Source: Psococerastis gibbosa
Taxonomy: Eukaryota > Arthropoda > Insecta > Psocodea > Psocidae
NCBI GenBank assembly: GCA_963971405.1
Contig: OZ020484.1
Location: 21,576,001 to 21,640,000 of the forward strand
Reading direction: 5' to 3'
DNA: 64,000 bases
Shown here in pieces: positions 23,192 to 36,300 of this stretch (its first letter is position 1; each line of letters starts with the position of its first letter). The notes below the pieces were generated by a model that saw nothing but the letters and a program-made list of their open reading frames with translations, did no database searches and was not told the DNA's origin. The translations under genes and the position numbers were made by a program.

Positions 23192-23263
23192 GGGCTTGTG
23201 GTCGAGTGGTTTAGACGACGCCCCGGTTAGGCGTAGATCGTGAGTTCGAGTCCCGCCAAGCCC
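23192..23263 (+). tRNA. tRNA-like gene, inverted partner of the copy at 22948
   Basis: 72 nt, differing from the minus copy at only a few bases: GTGGTCGAGTGGTTTAGACG in the D region and a T loop TTCGAGT that is closer to the B-box consensus, though its T stem has one mismatch. Same CCGGTTA anticodon loop and same following AGTTTTTATAT. The two face each other head to head about 170 bases apart. Confidence 0.6.
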
Positions 23264-24307
23264 AGTTTTTATATATCCTTTAATAGTTGGAAATATTCAG
23301 TTAGAGAGCTGTATGAGTCAGCTGGGGGATAGGGAATAAGGTCACCAACCTGAATCCCCACAAAATGACTCCCATTTTTATCCGAAAATGCCAACCATGA
23401 GCTCTGACATTTCAACAGCTTTTTCACATCTCTTTGCGTCATTTCAAACTTGAAGAATACAAAGTGAGATGGATATAAAAAAAATTAAAAATGTTGTTAA
23501 CAAACTTGTTAACAAAGTCTCAGTGACTGATAGAAAGATATTAATTGCATGCATTCCTTCAGTTTCTTGGCACTGAGACAACACGCAGTACAGATCGCAA
23601 TAATTGCATGATCACGCGATAATCTTTACGTTACGATATTTTATAAAAATCTCACCTATTATTCTAAACATTCTCATGACAGAGACTCCGAGCAGATCTC
23701 ATGCATTGAGTGTGATCAAATTGAGCGTTTAGGGGGAAAATGACTGAAGCAGTTTGAAATGCTCGGAGGACTCCTGACGTTTGTGAGAAGGAAAAAGCAC
23801 AGAGAAATATTTTCTTTTTTCTGTTTCATTGTGTGTAGAAACCCTTTCGACACTTAATCTACTGGTCATCGTGCGTGATAAAATCACCTATTTTTAAGGG
23901 CACCTAGCTATGTTGTCATCCTTTTATATTGAGTTTATTTAGTGAGTTTTTCTTCATTCCGAATTTGTTTAGTCAGTCGTAGCCTATATACATGTTAAAG
24001 AAGGTTTGAATTTTGATAGTTAGTTTGATGGTTTGTGCCAGCAGCTGCGGTTATACATTCATTTCTATTTAATATTTAAAAAAAGGTTGCAACTTCCAAA
24101 AAAGAGAGCATAGGATGTAGGAAAAGGAAACTAAGATTGTACTGTACTTTTTATCTCAGTCACACACTATATCCACAACAGAGCACTAAAAATTCTCAGA
24201 TTTGCTTTTTTCCCACAACGAAAGGACGATATTTATTTGTTGAACTGACTATGAAAAGATAATCATTATTTTTCCTCTCATTTTTCTAGTGAGGCGTTGC
24301 TGCCAAG
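23264..24307. other. Upstream region of GluCl
   Basis: AT-rich, no repeat copy recognised. It may contain 5' untranslated sequence or an intron of GluCl, given the acceptor-like site at 24287-24289. No TATA box or initiator could be assigned with confidence. Confidence 0.4.
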
Positions 24308-24366
24308 ATGCCTTGGTGGTCATGGACGCTGGTGCTGTTACTCGTTTTCCTCACACATATCGCGTG
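24308..24366 (+). CDS. GluClalpha: GluCl exon 1: start codon and signal peptide
   Basis: Begins [19 protein letters not shown], a typical signal peptide with a hydrophobic core. It ends inside a TGG codon at a GTAAGT donor and joins exon 2 in frame. The ATG follows GCCAAG, an acceptable Kozak context. A pyrimidine-rich stretch ending in TAG at 24287-24289 looks like an acceptor, so a non-coding exon may lie upstream and the promoter may be farther 5'. No promoter could be recognised. Confidence 0.88.
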
Positions 24367-27300
24367 GTAAGTGTTTAAAAATAATTAGTAGGAATTAATC
24401 AGAGTTTAAGTACAAATAAAATTTAGACAATTATGAAGGAAATTACTCACAGTAGGCGTGCAACAGAATGGTCGCATCAAAGTCAGAGCAACCCCTTTTC
24501 AGTTTCAGTCGCAACCCATTAGGGCCTACTAGAGCGAATTTCGTTTCAGTACTCGACGATATAGTAAGGCTACTGTATACACGGCAGATAAAGTATCAAC
24601 ATAATGTACAACTGACTTATAAGTTTTACTGCGGAATACAGATCATACGGAATCATCAGAGCTATTTTTAGGAAATAATATTGAGATCCCAAAACTATTT
24701 TTGACAATATTAATTTTATGACCCACATCAAAGCAACTTATATCATACATGCATAGGCTTAAGGATGAACCTATCACATTGATTTTTTTAAATAACTTTT
24801 TCAGGTGCAAAGATAACCCTCCGAAAAATTTTCGAGAGAAGGAGAAACAGGTTTTGGACCAAATATTGGGACCTGGAAGATATGACGCCAGGATTAGACC
24901 ATCTGGAGTCAATGGCACAGGTGGGTCTACTCTAGTTTGGCAAGGAAGCTTAGGAAGGAAATTTGTAAAATAATAATAAATACAGGTGTAGGTAACTTTT
25001 ACAAGGTAATTTAAATTATGGCACAGTACCTAAATCATTTAAGTATGAACGATTAACATATATAATATGAAAGCCCATGAATTATACAAAGCATACTACT
25101 AGTATATGTACTTACAGATCCAGCGATGTTCAACCCCGGAAAAGGGCCCAAAAGGCATTTTATCTAGCGTCAATTTAAAAATAAAAAATTATCTTGGTGT
25201 CTTACTTTCTGCCTGAAAACACAATTTTTTTTTTTTACCTAGGCCTAGGCCTATTTTTTTAAATGAATAATAGGATATATATAAAAAAAAAAAAAATTTT
25301 TTTGCTTTATTGATTTAGTAATAAATTTCATTCTTCAACACCTTCATTCCACCAAAACCGGACTCATTGTCCGGTTCGTCAACAAATTTTCAACTGGGCT
25401 GTCCGGGTGAAAACTGGACATTTGGCAGCCCTGCATGTATTTTAGAGTAAATCAGGAAAATGAGGTTAAGGACAGTAAGGTATACAAAGCAGAAACAATA
25501 CCACATCAGATCTACTTAAACTTACATTGTGGGCCGCGCTCACGAAATCTGAAATCTTTGCGGATTGTTCCTGAATTAACAGCCAATTAATTAGGTTTTA
25601 TGACGATAGAATGTTTATACAAGTACATGTATTATCTACATTTTTGGCATTAATATATTTAATGTGGAAATAATAATAAATATGCTATTCAAAATTTGTT
25701 TGTTTACAGTTATAATCCTAGGGTATTTATTTAACCCCGGTATTACAATCGCCTCGATCAGGCTGCAGGAATTCGTAACGTCGGTCACCGCAAGTAAAAA
25801 TTTAAATTTAGGTATTCCCGAGCAATTTAATTTTTTTGTTTTTATGTTTGTCGTACTAGTACAAACCTGGTAACAACCCTAAATGGCAGGAGGTGAGAGC
25901 AATTTTATATTAAAAAATCAAATCAGCATTATTGAAATTTGCAAATTAGTGCGCGTTATAATGTACGTAAGGTTTCTATGGTTACGAGCGGTCTGTTAAA
26001 TAGATTTATGAATGTTTAACTGAATACAAAGAGATTATTTACGTATGGCGAGCATTAGCCTAATCATTAGAGCGCATGTGCATCGACAAACCGCTCCACA
26101 TGAATTTATAGCTCCTTACTGTTATAAAAACATGATAATTATATAGTTATGCCGGTAGGTACCCTAGACCGACATAACGTTACGTCGGTAAACCCTGGAC
26201 CAGCGTATTAGTTAGGTACTTTCCGGTTTATAAGGAGCCTCTTCCTGCGGGTTTGAACTTTTTTTATTATGTGTTTCAGAATGCCTTTTTTAGGAATTTC
26301 AGTTTTTTTTATATGTTTAAGGTCAACGAAACAGTTCTTTTTCACTACCGGCCGTATAGACTTCTATATTCATACTTACGTGGATGGTAAACAGACTTAT
26401 TAGGAACACTGGAAGTTTGAATGCTATGATATTGGTAGCCGATTATGTTATGTCGATACCTACCTACCCACTTATGTTATGACGCTCCCTCATTTTTATT
26501 TCATTTTTTTTTCATGACATTATTACATAAGCTACAATTTTCTGAAGATAATTTTATTGACGTACCTACTAACAAGAAAAGGCAAAAAATAATAATAATA
26601 ATAGGAAAGGACAAATTTACAAATGGAAAATTTTCATGCCAAAGATTTCAGATTTCGGGAGCGCGACCCTGTATTGGTACTTTAAGCATACAACACCAGT
26701 GTGTCTCAATTCCATAATCCATTACTTAAATCAACCGATAATGCACAAACTACTAACTGTTAATACTAACAAACTAGCATCACATTTAGATGTATCCTCC
26801 AGGGTAGGGTATGCAAGGAGGAAAAATGCAAATAAAAGGCAAAAAAGAAGATAAACCATCATCACGTGCGCCAACATAAAAATGAAAAAGCGGTTACGTG
26901 CTCCTGAGTGTTTTCGAGAAAAAAGGATTTTGTGCTGTTTGCTCATATCCAGCAGTTTATTATGACCGCAACTTGTACGGTACCAAGTGTAGAATACAGC
27001 AATGCAGCACCTCCCAAAACTTCAACAGTCTAAGTCTCATTGTATTGTAATAAGTACGTACCAAGTACCGTACCTACGGTAACAGATTTTATCGAAAATA
27101 CTAACATTATGAAAGGTTTTTCCTAATATGTAAAGCAGGACGTTGGGAGGGTATATTGACCCGATAATAGAAATAGTCTAATTTTCGTAACAGAAAAATT
27201 GAGGAACATACGATATTTTGAGACCTTTAAATTTTAATAATACACCTTCCATCCGAACTAACGTAATAATTTTCAGATTTTTTCGTGCAATTTTCTCACT

Positions 27301-30300
27301 CATTTTCATAGTACCTATACAGTCAATTTTTGAAAATTTCACCAATATGAATATTAAAAAATACAAATTAGACCTTATGGGCGACATGAAAGTAAGATGA
27401 TGACGGATATGTAATGTCTCGTCACAAAAGATTATAGGTGTACTCGTAGAGCCTTATGTGTATGTTGTGTGTGTGGATGAACCCTTTTGATATACGTAAT
27501 GTGTAAAATATTAATAAAATATTACGTAGGGTGTTATGGGCTCCATGCCATATTAGCTAATACTGTGAGCACACGCAGTTCCTTCACGCCTAGCACAAAT
27601 ATTGTTTTCCTATTTATAGGTTAGTAGTAATTTTTGTGATGGTCGAAACATTAATTAAATTGTTTGTATGTGATTAACTTTTTTTTTTTTTTTTTTAAGG
27701 AACATTCGATATCGAGATTTCAACGTTCACGTTTTAAGGTACCAGGAACAAAAAATGTCCTTTTTTCTCAAAATATCTGTCTGTTCGTCGATTTGTGGAA
27801 AAACTACTCCATGAATTTTGATGAAATTTGGCACGATTTTGAGCTAACTCAATTTTGGGGGTTTATAATACTCGCATTCAATGGGACCTATTTAAAGTAG
27901 GGATTCAAGGTATATTTATTAAAAAAAAAAAAAAAAAAAAAAACATATACTCAGGACATCTAGAGTAATGGTGCAGACTCAGACTTTCACCCGAAAGGTT
28001 GTTGGTTCGAGTCCCACACTTACTAAATTTTCTGGCCATGCTTCGGAGGGCATGTAAATCAGGTGGTCTTCTTAGTTGAGTGTAAGAGAAGGCTCTATAG
28101 CTATAACTCCGCTAGGCTGGCTTAGTATAATAGAACAAAAAAGTCAATATTTATTATTTTTTTAATTTGGAACTGTATAGGCCTATCGTTAAAAATTAAA
28201 AATAATCAATAATAATGGTATGACCTCAAAAAAACTGTAAATCTGTTGAAAGTTCGAAATAGAAAATTTCAACCATCACAAAGATTACTTTATAGGCTAC
28301 TAACGTATAAATAGGAAACATAAGAATAGTATTAACAATAACAGTTGTTCTGGACCCATCACGGGCCACGGCCTACAGGGTCCAGAGTATGTTTTGTCTC
28401 TCAAATGGACATAGTATGATTATATTATATTGATTGATTGAACTGCTGGTTGGATAATTTTGCCGGCTAATCCCCGTTTGCATAATATGCATATACTGTA
28501 TGTATATATCGATATATTGTATCGTGTGAGTACCTAGCCTACCTATATTAATCTGCCAATTGATTTTGTATTAATGCTGACTACTATAAGTTTTGGTTTT
28601 TAGGTTGTATACAAATCTCGAACACTTGACATTTTATATACATCTTTTATCTCATGCGGTACAATAATACGTGTGGCGTGGAGTCCTTTGTTGTCACCTT
28701 AACGATGTTTCGTCCCATCCTTTCCACAAAAAGTTACAGAATTAGTAGTACGGTAGCCTACCGAAAGAATTTAAGCCGAATTCAGAATATCTCAAAACTA
28801 GTAATATTCATTAAAACCCCAAGATATAAAATAAGTATTGTAGATTTGGATCAAGCAGTCACTTATACATTACTTACAATGTAAATTCTGGCATACCTAA
28901 CAAGAAATGAAAATGGGTTTGATAGAGATCCTTTGGTGGTTTACTTCGTAAAAATTACAGGGAAATAAAATTTCGCGTTCCGGAATAAATTTAATGGAAA
29001 CATCAAAAAAATTAAAAAAAAATAAAATTCATGTTATTAACTTATAGTGGAGTGCAATTATAGACAAAAAAAAATGGCAAAACCTCGGAATCCAGGGACA
29101 GTCCATGAATATTTATAAAAATTTTGAAAATGTGTTGTTAGTGGTATATAGAAAAATGTTACAAAAAAATTTGCCCGCTCTCAATTTTTAGCTACAGGGT
29201 GTGGCAGCATAACTTCCCTTTTTTGTAATGCCCGCCATTCGGTCGGAGGATGTCGTAGCGAAGTGTTAATGGTCTCGTTCGAGAGGTGGGACTATACACT
29301 TTTGTTTTAGGCCTACATAGTTCCGAAGATCAAAACATTTAGATCACGTCCTCCATTCTCAATACATTGAGTATTAGTGGAGCGCCATGAGTAAAACAAA
29401 AATGGTAATGCCTCGGAATTCAGTCGATGTATATTTAAAAAAACTTTGAAAATGTGTTTTTAATAGTATATAGAAAAATGTTAAAAAAAATTTTGCTCGC
29501 TCTTAATTTTAAACTACAGGGTTGCCATTTTTTTTTTACTCACGGCACTCCACTAATACTCAATGTATCGAGATTGGGAGACGTAATCGAAATGTTTTGA
29601 TCTTCAAAACTATATGTAAGATGGAAGTGTATAGTCCCACCTCTCGACGATACCAATAACACTCCGTTTCGAAAAAAACCGACTGAATGGCGCTCATTAA
29701 AAAACAGGAAGTTGTTTTGCCGCACCCTGTAGTTAAAAATTGAGAAGGGGCAAATTTTTTTTTTAACTTTTTTCTATATTCTATAAAAAACACATTTTAA
29801 AAGTTTTTATAAATATTCATTGACTGGCCCAGAATTCCGAGGCTTTTCCATTTTTTTTTTTGACTTACGGCGCTCAATGTATCGAGATTGGGAGACTGAT
29901 CTAAATGTTTCGATCTTCGGAACTATGTACGCCTAAGACAAAAGTGTATAGTCCCACCTCTCGAACGAGACCATAAACACTTCGCTACGACATCCACCGA
30001 CCGAATGGCGTGCATTACAAAAATAGGAAGTTATGCGGCCACACCCTGTAGGCTAGTTAAAAATTGAGAGCGGGCAAAAAAATTTTTTTAACTTTTTTCT
30101 ATATACCACTAACAACACATTTTAAATTTTTTTTATAAATATTCATGGACTGTCCCTGGATTCCGAGGTTTTTGTCTAATTGCACTCCACTATTATACAT
30201 CAAAGTCCTCTACAACTTGGATTGATTACATCTGTAATAACTTGCGTATTGATAAAAATAAAAACTGACAGATTTCGTGACGATCCTGGGGTGGCCTGTT

Positions 30301-33300
30301 ATCTACTGTACGTTCTATTTTCTTTTAAAACTATCCATGATTGTCAAAAAAAAAAATTCCGTCACCATCTACCGTACTACTACTGTAGCTTTATGTTTTA
30401 ATTGATGTGTAGTAGAACCGCTCCCGCCTTTAAACATGCTGCACAGTCAGAAACTCCCTGTCATGTATGTATGATTAACCTAATTATTCGTACGACCATT
30501 TTAGGTATTTCTCATTCATACCTACCTAATTTCGTATTATGATTGTGTATGTCTACTGTCGAAGCTTAAGAAGCCTTCTACAATCATCAGTCCAATTAAA
30601 TGGCAATTGACTCTGTAAATAGTAAATAGTTAGGGGTAAATATACCGTTGACCCAACTTGCTAATGTAGGTAGATATTGTAGCCTAAATCAACTATTGTA
30701 AATGTTATGACTGCTTCGCTGTAAAATATTAGCACTTCATCCCGAGAGTCATCAGTAGAATTTCATTTGATTTTAGCACAAATAATATGTCCACAGCTGT
30801 TCGGCCCGTTTCAAATAGCGTGACTATAATTTTCAACGTCAATGATTGGGCCATTTTATTACTATTGGAGAAGACTTTGTCACTCCATTTTTTTTTTTTA
30901 CTTTGCCTTTCTTCATCATTAACAATGTCTCTGTTTGTTCATGGATGAAGATGGCCCAGCTATAGTGCGAGTTAACCTGTTTGTACGAAGCATTGCGACA
31001 ATCAGTGACATCAAGATGGTAAGTTCTTATAGAACTGCCACCACTGTCCCTGGTATCACCCTAATATCTTTCCCTATCCCAGTACGGCCACGTCACCCCC
31101 ATAGCAACAAGTAAGTCATGCCGTTCTTTAGTTTAGCAGCATTGTTCTTAGTTTCAACGACCATGCGGTATCCATGAGCGGAATCTGTATTGTTGTTTAT
31201 TGTGCCTTGTTTTTTTTTTAACTATTTGGACTCGTAGTTTTCTAATAGAACAATATAAAGAACCATTATGTGTATGCATTTGAAATGTATGAGCATTTTG
31301 TCAATTATAAAATTAATTATGTATATACAGTCCTCGCCCAGCCCTCGTTTCAAATGCATTAACTAAGTTATGAGGGAGTAAAGTTTGTTTAAAAATTAGA
31401 TGAAGTTGGACTGCGTAGAGGCATGTGAAGCATGGCATTTGCTAATAACTCGACTATATTTCAGTCTATCACCTTTCTTGACTTTCTAATGCCTAAAGGA
31501 TTACAATACATACTTTAAAATATTAATAACTCTTCACTATCGCAGCAGTAGAATATATACTATATCTCATTTGCATCATTGTCATTACACGATTGGGTCT
31601 GCGAAAAACTGGTTGTGGAATAAACTGTTCAGTAGCCTACATAGGAGTTCTCAAATAGTGGCCTATTTAGTTTTTCCGAGCAATGCACGGTTTTGACTGC
31701 GTACAATGCCGCACAATTTGATACGGTACTTTTTTGACAAGATAAAAATATATAAATAGTTTCAAATAACTGCTACTTATTGTATGTACATTATTGTTAT
31801 TATTATTTTTTCAAAATGCACAAACAAAAATGTATAATTTCTATTCAATAAAACATGCTTAATAAACCATAACTTAATAATTAGACGTATTAACACACAC
31901 ATCTAAATGTTTCTAACAAACGCACCCTTTTTTGAACCCTTATAGATGGGCCAACAATCGTCCACGTGAATATTTTTGTTCGAAGTATCTCAAAAATAGA
32001 TGACGTAACAATGGTAAGTTACAAGTGATAACTTTTACATATTGCTTATTGGTCAGTTTACAGTAGACAATGACACTGTGCTTGAAACATTTAAAAGCGA
32101 TTTTTATTAATTCTGATACCCACATATAAAAAAGGCAACTCTTCTCGCATTGAACGCACTTTGCACCAAATACAAGTAGTTCGCAACATCAGCAGCATAT
32201 ATGCACCGTTACAGCACCATTCATTTATAACATAATATTATTTAGCGAGAAGAGTTAGAACCAAAATAACAATATTGGTTGAGATCTGGATATACGATTC
32301 CAAAATTCAAAACATTTGATCAGATTCTATGTGAGTAGAGTATGCCTGTTGTAAATGGGAAACGTTTTTAGTTTACTGTATATTATATTAATGTCGTTGT
32401 GGCGCCAAAAAAGGGTGTTATTAAATGGTTGCAAAGCATGAGCATGGAGCCAGAAAATCACAGTAGAGCAATTATTGTCATGTACAACCATAGTAGGCTA
32501 ATGAAAAATATGAAATGTTCAACTATTTTTATGAAATTTACAACAAGCAGGAAAATTAATACGCTGACTCGTACTGTAATATAATTGTCCATTATTATTG
32601 GAGAACGGCCCTTGCAGCAAATTGCAGTTCGTAATATATTGTATTGCCACTATTATCATTATTAAAAAAATATGATAAATTATAAGTTCCAAGGATTTAT
32701 AATTAATATTGTAGTTTGTATCTTTTACACGTCAAAACAAATTGCTAATTATTAACTAAGCACAATAAGAATAAACAAATATCATACCCTTAAATACCGA
32801 AAGAAGTAGATCTAGTGGCACGTAGATAATCATAATTCGCCGTCAAGAAAACGATACAAAGTATAACAGTGCATTGGCCAAAAATAGAGAATTGGAACTA
32901 CTTTTATTTCCAATCAAAATATCGCGAAACGGTGAATATTGAATGCAAATGGGAAATTAACGGCAAAGAATTCCTATAATTTTGACAGTTATGGAAGAAA
33001 ATAAATGTAAACGAAAAATCAATCTACAGTTAAAGCAGTCCCTATAGAATTGAGCTATGGGTGTCGCACAGCCAACTGTATTTGTAGGCTACTATACATG
33101 CATTCAAATTAGTCGAGTGTGACTTGATTGGTTCAAAGACGTATAGTAGGCCTAGTGGCAGGGACGGATCCAGCCCATTTTGGAGGGGGGGGGTAGCTGA
33201 GGGTCAAAATAGGGAAAACTTATGTAAGATCGACTAAATTAGAGCGTAATAACTTAATTTACAATAGATTTACCAAATTTGGGGGGGGGGGGCAGCTCCC

Positions 33301-36300
33301 CCCCTACCTCCCCCCTGTATCCGTCCTTGCCTAGTGGTAATAATGTCATGAAGGACTTTCAATGGACCTAGGCCTACTCATAGTGGCCCATAGGTCCCTT
33401 GTCTAATGCCAACGACCCCATAGATTTCGGACATTATTTATTGTATTGTTTCTGTATGAATATTTGACCATTGGCAAACTGGTATACGATGTCAACCTAC
33501 TCCGGCTACAAACGATAATGGACAAGCTGAGACAAACTTACCATTGACGCAATGAAACAGGCGAAAGCATGACTTAACCAAGAACAGATACTCCCAAGAG
33601 GTAAAAAAACATTTGGAAGAATTGAAGAAATAAGTATAGGAAATCGTAAAAGTGACACTATGAGACGCCGCAAAATCAAGAAATTTTAGTATTGTTGTTT
33701 TTAAGTTTGCGCAGTCCACTACAGCTAGTACAATAGCTATGGTGTTGTTCAGAAATTTGGAAGCTTGAAAACTTGGTGAAACATACAACACTGTAATACT
33801 GTACACTGCACAGCACAAACTACAAATTCATGGGCAGGGTTTATTGTTACCAATCACCATAGCTTCCGGAATCACAGTGTTTCTTGCTGAAATCTCTGAC
33901 TAGGTGACTTGCAGCAATTTGTCAAAGTAGTGTTCGCCCGGGACCAGCCCCGCTGCCGACCACTCTGTGTCTCTGTCCCGATACAGGTCAAAAAAATGCC
34001 CCTGTCATGAAAGTCCCGGAATCTTTTGTTTAAAAACAATTGCAATGTTTTTGTCTGCTGTATACTACAAGGAGACGTCAGGAATTGGGAAATTGATACC
34101 TATCGCAGGAAATAAAATAGGCATCTCAGAATAGAACAACTGCTGTTTGTTTTTAAAATAAAAGTAAAGCCCGCACGGGGCACACCCACCTTATATTTAC
34201 CACAAAATATGTACGCTCTGCGGGCTGCGGCTAGTCGTGGTGAGATTATTGTTCTGACTGCACCCTACACCATGACCAAAAGACTTTTACTAATAAACAA
34301 TGAGGAAAGCATGTTTTCGACACTGGAACTGTAGTTTCTGGTCCCGGAATTGTACCGGGCGAACATTAAGTCAAAGTGAACAATCCAAATACTAGGCATC
34401 CTGCTCCCTCGTGCATGATAGAGACTGTCAAAACACCAGTCAGAGTGTGCACAACATTTGCAGGTTAGATAGGAGTAGGCATGTTTTGAGAGAGTTATAC
34501 CGCTGCGAAGAAAAAAACAGGACTTAATCCAGGGACTGAAACAGCTACCTGGGCTAGGGAAAGGTGGAACCAGCTAGAGGGGAAACAATATGAAACGTCA
34601 AATTACAAAAATGAGGTTACAATAAACCGAAAACTGCAATGAGGACTATAAAATCCGACCGAATTCAACCCAGAGAAAAAAATTGTGCATTATATGAAAT
34701 ATACAGTATACTATGAGGCCTATATTATGTATATAGTGGGCTATATCTTTCATTAGTAATAATACGAAAAGATCGACTTATTAATTAATATTAATTATGT
34801 TTTCTTTCGGTCTCAGATGCCACGGTAGTGAAGGTGAACTTTCTTATTCGATCCATCGGGAAAATAGACGATTATAAAATGGTGAGTGGAGCAATAGTGG
34901 AGAAATAACCAAAATTGTCTTTTAACGCTATCCGTATGGTGTATATTACATGTAGGTTTTTAGTTCTAACGTACTTAATTAATATCGTTCAAAAATCCTC
35001 ACTGGTGATATACAACAAATATATACGCAAATTATGCTGTATAACAGTGTAACAGCTTGGAAGCAAAATGATCCAATAAGATAGGCAGACCATATTAGAT
35101 CAATGCTTTTCAAATTTCAAAACTGTAATTAACAATGATTATAACTTTTTCTATAATCTTTATTCTCTAACTTCATCCTTAGAATAATTTTTTAGTTAGC
35201 CTACGTAGGCAACTCGTCCTATCATAACTTTATATTGCTATCAGTAACATTGGGTTAGCTTATATTAATGTCCAGCGCTCACGTAACATAATATAAAAAA
35301 AATTAGCGGGAAAATGTTTAAGGAGTATTATTTTAAAATAAAGCAATAAGAAAATCCAGAATCATTTAATTCCAAACCTGTAAATATGTAGTTAACTTTA
35401 TCAGTAAATAGTTTTGTTAATATCAAGCAGCCCGTAGTCCTGGTGTCGGTACACCCACGAGTATCAAGGCGCCTAAATGAATAGTAAAAAAAATCCCATC
35501 TTTCATAAAAATGGGATATACTAAAATAGATTTACATACCAGTAGGCTAGAACTAATAGAACTATTAAAATTATTGTAGATTTTAATATGTGAAATTGTT
35601 TAAATTATCTACAAAAGTAAACCTATTGTATTCTAAAGTACAAAAACAAAATATATCATTTGTATGAATTACGAATATTTTGTAAAGTAATATACTTTTG
35701 TATATTGTAGGGTAGTCTAATAGCCGATACAAATACTATACCTTGTATAGTGTAGGTAGCCAGCATAAAAAAAATTTAAAAACAAAAATTTAAGCAATGC
35801 CATTTTGCGTAAACTCCGTACTGTAGCATGGCAAATGAGCCACTTTTCACAGCAAAACTAACATACTAATACTAACTTACTGTAAGTGTTGTGTTGGTAG
35901 CCTAATAATGATTTTCGTGGGGAAAAAATTCTATGGTGAACTTCTATGTTGTAAAAATGCATAAGCCTATGCACCACAAAATACTGTAATATTTCAATGT
36001 AGGCACGGCAAACCTAATAATTTATTTATTGTTTAAATTAAGGCGCCGGGTTCCTTGCGGAAATTTGCCCCGTTACTTTTATGATACATTCATAGTAGTT
36101 TACGAGTATATTGTATTGTACACCATGAGAGTTTATTCATTGAAGTAATTTGTAAGCATCATGAAATGGAGGCCATTCTATAAAGGGAAAGAACGGGTAA
36201 GCAATAGTAACCCCAGAAATACTTGTAATACAGTTATGGAAAAAACGCTAACATTATCAGCCGTATTTTAGGTACAGGTATCTAATGTACCCTTGGGTCG

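Larger units (their letters stand above)
24921..30950 (+). other. GluCl intron 2 (repeat-rich)
   Basis: About 6.0 kb between exon 2 and exon 3a. It holds a partial TIR-element end at 25700-25767, a family-A TIR element (27605-28318) with a SINE inside it, and the 1.1-kb inverted-repeat element at 29047-30190. The remainder is AT-rich with no convincing coding sequence. Confidence 0.8.
32014..34816 (+). other. GluCl intron between exons 3b and 3c
   Basis: About 2.8 kb, longer than the 927-base 3a-3b spacing. It contains a hAT-type MITE (33159-33329) and an inverted-repeat-bounded segment (about 33930-34369). An antisense open frame at 33492-33818 has no recognisable domain and I do not call it a gene. 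Confidence 0.7.

Noticed and set aside
33492-33818. A 108-codon minus frame in a GluCl intron
   Set aside because: Low-complexity hydrophobic translation with no known motif; likely chance.
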